A stretch of 18,104 nt of DNA from Pseudomonadota bacterium (GTDB lineage: Bacteria > Pseudomonadota > Alphaproteobacteria > Caulobacterales > Caulobacteraceae). The stretch covers positions 1 through 18,104 of the forward strand of contig JAEYUE010000208.1 of assembly GCA_023433655.1 (NCBI GenBank). The letters run 5' to 3'. Made by a program: the position numbers and the translations under genes. The notes beneath the pieces were generated by a model. The model did not search any database and was not told the DNA's origin. It saw nothing but the letters and a program-made list of their open reading frames with translations. This document shows positions 13,498 to 18,104 of the stretch, piece after piece; the stretch's first letter is position 1, and each line of letters begins with the position of its first letter.

Positions 13498-14292
13498 TCA
13501 GGCGTTGCCCGCCGGCGTCTGGGCGGCGGCGGCCTTCTGGAAGGCGATGGCGATCAGACGATCCCAGCCGGCCAGCGACACCAGATGGGCGTAGATCTGA
13601 CCCAGGGCGCCGTTGTCGCGCAGTTCGACCAGCTTGTCGGCCGGCAGGGCCTTCAGCTTGTCTTCCGAGACGGCGTAGTATTCGGCGATCTTCTGCGGCG
13701 CGGCCGCGCTGCCGTCGGCGTTGCGCGGGGTGAAGGTGGCTTCGCGGATCTCGAGCAGCTGGAGTTCGTTCAGCAGCTTGACGAAGGCCTCGGTGCGCAG
13801 ACGCTCCTGCTCGAAATTGTTGCAGAACTCCATGGCCTGCTCGACGTAGGGCGAGGGCTTGCCGTCGACGAACAGCGGCTGGGTGCCGCCTTCCTTGACG
13901 AAGGGCGCCGCGCGGTCGACGCACAGGATCAGGCGCTTCTGGGTCTCGTCATTGGCGAAGACGAACGGATAGCGGCGGACGAAGGCCGGGATGTAGGCCT
14001 CGGGGCGGAAGGCGCCGTTGGCCTCGACGAACAGGTTCTCGCCCTGGCGCAGGCCCATCACCGCGACCGGCTGGCGGGTGTCGCCGACGAAGATCACCGG
14101 ATAGCTGAGCGCCGACGGCGCGAACTCGGTGACGGTCAGCGGGACGAGGTGCGAGCTCGCCGCAAAGGCGTAGGGCTGATCGCTCGGCTCGACGCCGAGG
14201 TTGGCGTGCGCCTCGACCGAGAGGGGCTCCGGCTTGCCGTAGAACAGGACGTTGCCGGAAAGCGGATTGTCGTTGGCGGTGGTGTCGGTCAT
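13498..14292 (-). CDS. SapC family protein
   Basis: A 264-aa protein. The stretches LSGNVLFYGKPEPLSVEAHA, FVGDTRQPVAVMGLRQGENL and VEANGAFRPEAYIPAFVRRY, followed by PFVF, are characteristic of the SapC family (named from a Campylobacter S-layer-locus protein). In Caulobacterales and related groups sapC copies often sit next to TonB-dependent receptor genes, as here. The biochemical role is not established. No signal peptide is visible, so it is probably cytoplasmic. The gene follows the ZnuD-like receptor by 96 bp on the same strand and ends at a terminator. Whether it is transcribed from the receptor promoter is open. Confidence 0.9.
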   Translation of the reverse strand: MTDTTANDNPLSGNVLFYGKPEPLSVEAHANLGVEPSDQPYAFAASSHLVPLTVTEFAPSALSYPVIFVGDTRQPVAVMGLRQGENLFVEANGAFRPEAYIPAFVRRYPFVFANDETQKRLILCVDRAAPFVKEGGTQPLFVDGKPSPYVEQAMEFCNNFEQERLRTEAFVKLLNELQLLEIREATFTPRNADGSAAAPQKIAEYYAVSEDKLKALPADKLVELRDNGALGQIYAHLVSLAGWDRLIAIAFQKAAAAQTPAGNA

Positions 14293-14388
14293 GGACGCGA
14301 AACGAGCTCTGGATGGAAAAAGGGAAGCGCGCTTCTAGCCCAGACGGGTCCGGGCGGCAAACGCGGTTCCCCTGAACGGGGCGCCGGC

Positions 14389-16446
14389 TCAGAAGCGCCA
14401 GGTCACCCCGGCCCGCAGGCTGCGCCCGGGCAGGGGAGCGATGTCCTTCTGGAAGCTGGCGTGCTCGCGCGCCTCGGCGTCGGTCAGGTTCGAGACCTCG
14501 GCGAAGACGGTGACGTTGCGCTCGGCGAACGGCCGCATGGCCCCCTTGAGGTTGACGAGGGTATAGCTGTCGGTCGGGCGCTCGAAGGCGGCGGTGCGGT
14601 CCTGCTCGCCGACGTGGCGCACTTCCAGTCCGACGTCGAACAGGCGCGACGCCCACTCGACGCCCCCCGTCGCCGACCACGGCGGGATGCGCGCAGCCGG
14701 TCCGAGGTCGGTGGAGGCCCGCACATGGTCGGCGGCGCCGGTCAGGGTCAGGCTGCGCTGGCCGCTCTCCCAAACCCTGTACTCGGCCTCGGCCTCGAAG
14801 CCCCGGAAGGTCGCCCCGGTCTGGACGTACTCGAAGACCGGCAGGCCGGAGTCGACGTCCTCCAGCCCGGTCGGGCGCAGGTCGATAAAGCCGTCGTAGT
14901 CGGCGTGGTAGGCGTGGAGATCGAATTCGAACGGGCCCGAGGCGAAGTGCAGCGTGCCCTCGATCGAGGTCGCGACCTCGGACTCCAGGTCGATGTCGCC
15001 GATCTCGAAGGCGCCGGTGGCGACGTGGGGCCCTTCGGCGAACAGCTCGACCTCGCTCGGCGCGCGCGCATTGCGGGCGACGCTGAGGCCGAGGAACCAC
15101 GGGGCGGCCGGCCGGAAGAACAGGCCTGCCGAGGCCGACACGTTGGAGAAGTCCCGCTCGCCGGCGGCGCTCTCCAGCGAACGCCTGTCGAAGCGCAGGC
15201 CGCCCTCGAAGCCGAGGCCGCCGCGGTCGAAGCGCTGCACCGTATAGAGGCCCTGTTCGGCGATGTCGGTGCGCGGCACATAGGCCTCGTCGCCGACCGC
15301 ATCGAAGGTGCGCTCAAGCAGCTGGGCGCCGACCACCCCCTGCCAGCCGTCGCGTTCGCGCTGGATCAGCTCGAGCCGTCCCTCATGGCCGTCCGAGAAG
15401 AACTGCGTCCCCACCTCGTCGCCCTCGAACTCGGTGTGGGCGTAGTCCGCCCAGCCGGCCGACACCCGGGCGGCGCTGAACGGGCCTTCGTCGAAGGTCA
15501 GTTCGCCGCGAACGTCGTAGCGGGTCTGCTCCAGACCGATCGAGACGCCTTCCTCCTCCGCGTCGGGGTCGAGCGGGTCGGGCTCGTGCGCGTGGCCGGG
15601 GACCCCGTAGGTGGTGTCAACGTGCTTGACCGATGCGCCGACGTAGCCGCGCGAACCGATCCAGCTGGCGCCGGCGCCGTACTGGTCCAGCCGGACGAAG
15701 GTGTTCTCCACCGTCCGCTCGTCGCCCGGGTCTTCGCCTTCCTCGTCCAGCAGGGCCTGCGATTCCGGGAAGACCGGCACGTCGTAGTCGGAGGCGTCGC
15801 GGGTGAAGCCGTCGACGGTGAGCACCAGCGGGCCGGCGTTGGCCTTGAGCCGGGCCCCGAGGCTGGTCCCGTCGTCGACCGTCGAGGCCTGGGCCGACAG
15901 GTGGCCGTCGACGCCGTCCGGGCGTTCGGTGGGAATCCGGTCGTCGAGGATGTTGACCACGCCGCCGATGGCCGAGCCGCCGAACACCAGGGTCGAGGGG
16001 CCGCGCACGATCTCGATGCGCCGCGCCTCGCCGGGATCGACGGCCACCTGGTGGTCAGGCGAGACCGAGCTGGCGTCGATCATGCCGAGGCCATTGGTCA
16101 GCACCTGCACCCGCGGCCCGGCCAGGCCGCGGATCACCGGCCGGCTGGCGCCGGGGGCGAAGCTGGTGCTGCGCACCCCGGGCAGGCCGCTGACCAGATC
16201 GCCGAGGGTGGCGGCGGGGGCCACGGCCAGGTCTTCCTCGTCCATCACGTCGACGGCCAGCAGGCTGGCGCGGTCGGTGACCCCGAACGGCGCGCCGGTG
16301 ACGATGACGTCCCCGACCACCACCTCGCGCGGCTGCGGCTGCGGCTGCGGCTGCGGCGGCGTCTGCGCCGCTGCGGCGCCGGCGAGGGCGCCCCAGCCGG
16401 CGGCGGCGAGGAGGAGGGTGCGGGAGGAGGTCGGTTGGGCTTTCAT
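14389..16446 (-). CDS. znuD: TonB-dependent outer-membrane receptor, ZnuD-like (zinc uptake)
   Basis: A 685-aa receptor. The signal peptide is about 1-28 (LLLAAAGWGALAGAAAAQ), followed by a Pro-Gln repeat and the TonB box DVIVTG at 46-51. The plug domain follows (LVSGLPGVRSTSFAPGASRP, VIRGLAGPRVQVL, IEIVRGPSTLVFGGSAIGGV). The beta-barrel ends in the aromatic WRF. A loop with GHAHEPDPLDPDAEEEG (H285, H287 and acidic residues) recalls metal-capturing loops of ZnuD. The ATG at 16446 is chosen. The upstream in-frame starts (16470, 16473) lie inside the Zur box. No Shine-Dalgarno is visible, so a leaderless or very short leader is possible. It is divergent from zur, which supports zinc-repressed uptake. 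Confidence 0.87.
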   Translation of the reverse strand: MKAQPTSSRTLLLAAAGWGALAGAAAAQTPPQPQPQPQPREVVVGDVIVTGAPFGVTDRASLLAVDVMDEEDLAVAPAATLGDLVSGLPGVRSTSFAPGASRPVIRGLAGPRVQVLTNGLGMIDASSVSPDHQVAVDPGEARRIEIVRGPSTLVFGGSAIGGVVNILDDRIPTERPDGVDGHLSAQASTVDDGTSLGARLKANAGPLVLTVDGFTRDASDYDVPVFPESQALLDEEGEDPGDERTVENTFVRLDQYGAGASWIGSRGYVGASVKHVDTTYGVPGHAHEPDPLDPDAEEEGVSIGLEQTRYDVRGELTFDEGPFSAARVSAGWADYAHTEFEGDEVGTQFFSDGHEGRLELIQRERDGWQGVVGAQLLERTFDAVGDEAYVPRTDIAEQGLYTVQRFDRGGLGFEGGLRFDRRSLESAAGERDFSNVSASAGLFFRPAAPWFLGLSVARNARAPSEVELFAEGPHVATGAFEIGDIDLESEVATSIEGTLHFASGPFEFDLHAYHADYDGFIDLRPTGLEDVDSGLPVFEYVQTGATFRGFEAEAEYRVWESGQRSLTLTGAADHVRASTDLGPAARIPPWSATGGVEWASRLFDVGLEVRHVGEQDRTAAFERPTDSYTLVNLKGAMRPFAERNVTVFAEVSNLTDAEAREHASFQKDIAPLPGRSLRAGVTWRF
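16331..16354. repeat. Four tandem GGCTGC hexamers within the receptor gene
   Basis: Four perfect copies of a 6-bp unit encode alternating Pro-Gln between the signal peptide and the TonB box of the receptor. Because the unit is two codons long, copy-number change would alter the linker length without shifting the frame. Confidence 0.85.
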
Positions 16447-16453
16447 GCGATAA

Positions 16454-16473
16454 GTGTTATGAAATAACATCAC
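16454..16473. promoter_or_regulatory. Zur box between the ZnuD-like receptor and zur
   Basis: TGTTAT-GAA-ATAACA (16455-16469) is a perfect 6+3+6 palindrome flanked by G and TCAC, so the outer GTG/CAC also match. It is AT-rich in a GC-rich context and resembles alphaproteobacterial Zur sites of the TGTTATnnnATAACA type. It lies 8 bp before the receptor ATG and 55 bp before zur, so it can repress the receptor directly and perhaps zur. Confidence 0.85.
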
Positions 16474-16527
16474 ACGCCGTCAAGCCCGGCCGTTGCGGCG
16501 TGCGGCCTGACCGATTAGCTGTGGCCC

Positions 16528-17010
16528 ATGGGCGACGCCTGCCACCATCACCACGCCGACGGCCCGCCGGGGGCCGACGAGGTCGCCCGCGCGCTGGCGG
16601 CGACGGAGACGCGCCTGACCGCCTCGGGCGAACGCATGACGGCGGCGCGCAGCCGGGTGCTGGAGCTGCTCCTGACCGCCGGCGAGCCGGTCAAGGCCTA
16701 TGACCTGATCGCCCGCTTCGGCGAGGACGGCCAGCCGGCCAAGCCGCCGACCGTCTACCGCGCCCTCGAGTTTCTCGAACGCCAGGGCCTCGTCCACCGC
16801 ATCGCCTCGATCAGCGCCTATGTGGCCTGCACCTCGGGCGGGGCCGACCATGCCGCGGCCTTCCTGATCTGCGACTGCTGCGGGGCGACGGAAGAGGTGT
16901 CCTCGCCGGTGGCGGGCGCGCTCGGCCGGGCCGCGGAAACCGCCGGCTACGCCATCGAGCGGACCACGATCGAGGCGCACGGCCGCTGCCCGGCCTGCCG
17001 GGCCGGCTGA
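16528..17010 (+). CDS. zur: Zinc uptake regulator Zur (Fur family)
   Basis: A 160-aa Fur-family repressor that binds DNA when loaded with zinc. The DNA-binding part is about 25-90 (MTAARSRVLELLLTAGEPVK, then PPTVYRALEFLERQGLVHRI). Structural zinc cysteines are C115/C118 (ICDCCGA) and C154/C157 (CPAC). Likely sensory ligands include C101 and H108. The N-terminus has CHHHH at 5-9, an extra potential metal site. Identification as Zur rather than Fur or PerR rests on this cysteine layout, the divergent ZnuD-like receptor and the Zur box between them. The ATG at 16528 has only a weak ribosome site. Confidence 0.92.
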   Translation: MGDACHHHHADGPPGADEVARALAATETRLTASGERMTAARSRVLELLLTAGEPVKAYDLIARFGEDGQPAKPPTVYRALEFLERQGLVHRIASISAYVACTSGGADHAAAFLICDCCGATEEVSSPVAGALGRAAETAGYAIERTTIEAHGRCPACRAG

Positions 17011-17056
17011 GCCGCGCGCGCTGGCGCGGGCGCAGGCGACCGCCTATCTGCAGACC

Positions 17057-17947
17057 ATGGACGCGATCCGGCTCTCCCCGCCCCGTCGCCTGAGCCTGCC
17101 CGTGGATAACCGCTGGGGCGCGGGCGAGATGAGCGTGCTGGACTTCGGCCCGGCCGACCGCCCCGTCGACCTGGTCTTCGTCCACGCCAACGGCTTCAAC
17201 GCCATGACCTACCGCCGCCTGCTGGCGCCCTTGTCGGGGACGCTGCGGATCTGGGCCCCGGACCTGCGCGGGCACGGGCGGACGACCCTGCCCGCCGATC
17301 CGGAGAACCGCCGCGGCTGGACCGATCACCGCGACGACCTCATCGCCCTGCTGGAGGCGCTGGACGGACCGCCGGTGGTCATGGCCGGCCATTCGATGGG
17401 CGGAACCTCGGCCCTGCTGGCCGCGGCCGAGCGGCGCGAGCGGGTGTCCGGCCTGGTGCTGCTCGATCCGGTGATCTGGCGGCGCTGGGTGGTGATGGCC
17501 TTCCATCTGCCGCTGCTGGACCGGATGGCCTCGCGCATCCCGCTGGTGAAGAGCGCGCGCCGTCGCCGCGCCGTGTTCGACAGCCGTGAACAGGCGTTCG
17601 CCGCCTACGCCGGGCGGGGCGCCTTCCGCGGCTGGCCCGAGGCGGTGCTGGCCGACTATCTCGCCGACGGCCTGATCGAGACCGGCGAGGGTTTCGCCCT
17701 GGCCTGTCCGCCGGAGTGGGAGGCCTCCAACTACGCCGCCCAGAGCCACGACCCGTGGCGGGCGCTGAAGCGGCTGGACCGGCCGGTGCGCATCCTCAAG
17801 GCCGAGGCGGGTTCGACCTGCAGCGTGCCGGAGCGCCTGCGCGGCCTGCCGCAGGTCACGGTGGAGACGGTCGAGGGCGGCACGCACTTCTTCCCGATGC
17901 TGAAGGCCGAGGCCGCCCGCGACGCCCTGTTCGACGCGGCGGTGTGA
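17057..17947 (+). CDS. Alpha/beta hydrolase
   Basis: A 296-aa cytosolic serine hydrolase of unknown substrate. The oxyanion region is FVHANGFNAMTYRRLL (41-56), DLRGHGRT follows at 69-76, and the nucleophile elbow AGHSMGG places S113. The catalytic His is H277 in GGTHFFPM, and E250 (ILKAEAGSTC) or D137 (LLDP) may be the acid. Length and motifs are normal for the family, with a cap region about 140-215 rich in arginine. It starts 46 bp after zur on the same strand, without an obvious terminator between, so co-transcription is possible but a zinc-related role is not shown. Confidence 0.88.
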   Translation: MDAIRLSPPRRLSLPVDNRWGAGEMSVLDFGPADRPVDLVFVHANGFNAMTYRRLLAPLSGTLRIWAPDLRGHGRTTLPADPENRRGWTDHRDDLIALLEALDGPPVVMAGHSMGGTSALLAAAERRERVSGLVLLDPVIWRRWVVMAFHLPLLDRMASRIPLVKSARRRRAVFDSREQAFAAYAGRGAFRGWPEAVLADYLADGLIETGEGFALACPPEWEASNYAAQSHDPWRALKRLDRPVRILKAEAGSTCSVPERLRGLPQVTVETVEGGTHFFPMLKAEAARDALFDAAV

Positions 17948-18031
17948 CCCGCCGCGGGGCACTGGCGCCAAGCCGGGCATGGGTCTAAACCGCCGCCAAC
18001 CACAACAAGCCAGTCGAGGAACCGCTTCAGC

Positions 18032-18104
18032 ATGCGCGAGATCAACCATTTCATCGGCGGCGCCTCGTTCACCGGCGCCTCGGGCCGTTTCTCGGACGTG
18101 TTCA
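18032..18104 (+). CDS. mmsA: Probable CoA-acylating methylmalonate-semialdehyde dehydrogenase, N-terminus
   Basis: Only 24 codons are present before the right edge: MREINHFIGGASFTGASGRF, then SDVF. The opening with HFIGG and SGRFSDVF matches the N-terminus of MmsA-type aldehyde dehydrogenases, which convert methylmalonate semialdehyde to propionyl-CoA in valine degradation. A GAGGAA ribosome site lies about 11 nt upstream. Other aldehyde dehydrogenases share this start loosely, so the exact family needs the rest of the gene. Confidence 0.72.
   Translation, partial: MREINHFIGGASFTGASGRFSDVF

Noticed and set aside
14360..14385. Short CCCC/GGGG hairpin between sapC and the receptor gene
   Set aside because: The stem is only 4-5 bp and lacks a T-run, too weak to call a terminator.
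13474..16467. 997-codon open frame on the plus strand
   Set aside because: It is antisense to sapC and the TonB receptor, both clearly real, and has no family motifs.
17012..17029. CCGCGC/GCGCGG hairpin between zur and the hydrolase gene
   Set aside because: The 6-bp stem has no U-tract. Such short GC dyads are expected by chance at this base composition.
1..18104. CRISPR arrays, tRNA/rRNA genes, insertion sequences, prophage genes
   Set aside because: I saw no regularly spaced direct repeats, no tRNA-like cloverleaf, no transposase or integrase, and no base-composition break that would suggest an island.

Overview
The window is about 70% GC, has no mobile elements, and looks like ordinary chromosome from a Caulobacteraceae-type alphaproteobacterium (Brevundimonas or Caulobacter relative). 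That guess rests on the PhyR/NepR/EcfG general stress response (GSR) core with a PhyK-like kinase, a SapC-family protein beside a TonB-dependent receptor, and the codon usage. Genus is an inference.

Left part (1-7.4 kb): the start of obgE leaves the left edge. It is followed by a large inverted repeat, then alanine dehydrogenase divergent from an Lrp/AsnC regulator with a 15-bp palindrome between them. The regulator leads a tight plus-strand run with an AraC-type regulator and an exported HELLH putative metallopeptidase. This run converges, with overlapping stop codons, on a minus-strand transporter-gabD (succinate-semialdehyde dehydrogenase) pair.

Centre (7.4-11.95 kb): this is the GSR locus and the most interesting region. 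nepR-ecfG-kinase run leftwards and phyR rightwards from a shared control region. Five sites match the EcfG promoter pattern GGAAC-N16/17-CGTT exactly. They lie before nepR, before phyR, before a 45-aa entericidin-like lipoprotein gene (inside the 3' end of the kinase gene), before a 121-aa single-pass membrane protein, and before a gene-free stretch. That last stretch encodes a probable structured small RNA of about 115 nt, with a seven-C internal loop, a GAAA-capped hairpin and an intrinsic terminator. I read it as a GsrN-like stress sRNA. The locus thus appears to hold sensor, partner switch, sigma factor and three effectors.

Right part (11.99-18.1 kb): a medium-chain NADPH-dependent oxidoreductase and a MaoC-like hotdog protein form an operon. 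They converge on sapC. Next is a ZnuD-like TonB receptor divergent from a Fur-family Zur regulator, with a near-perfect Zur-box palindrome against the receptor start. An alpha/beta hydrolase follows zur, and the start of a probable mmsA gene leaves the right edge. The only stretch over 300 bases without a protein gene is 11668-11987, which holds the two divergent EcfG promoters and the sRNA candidate.
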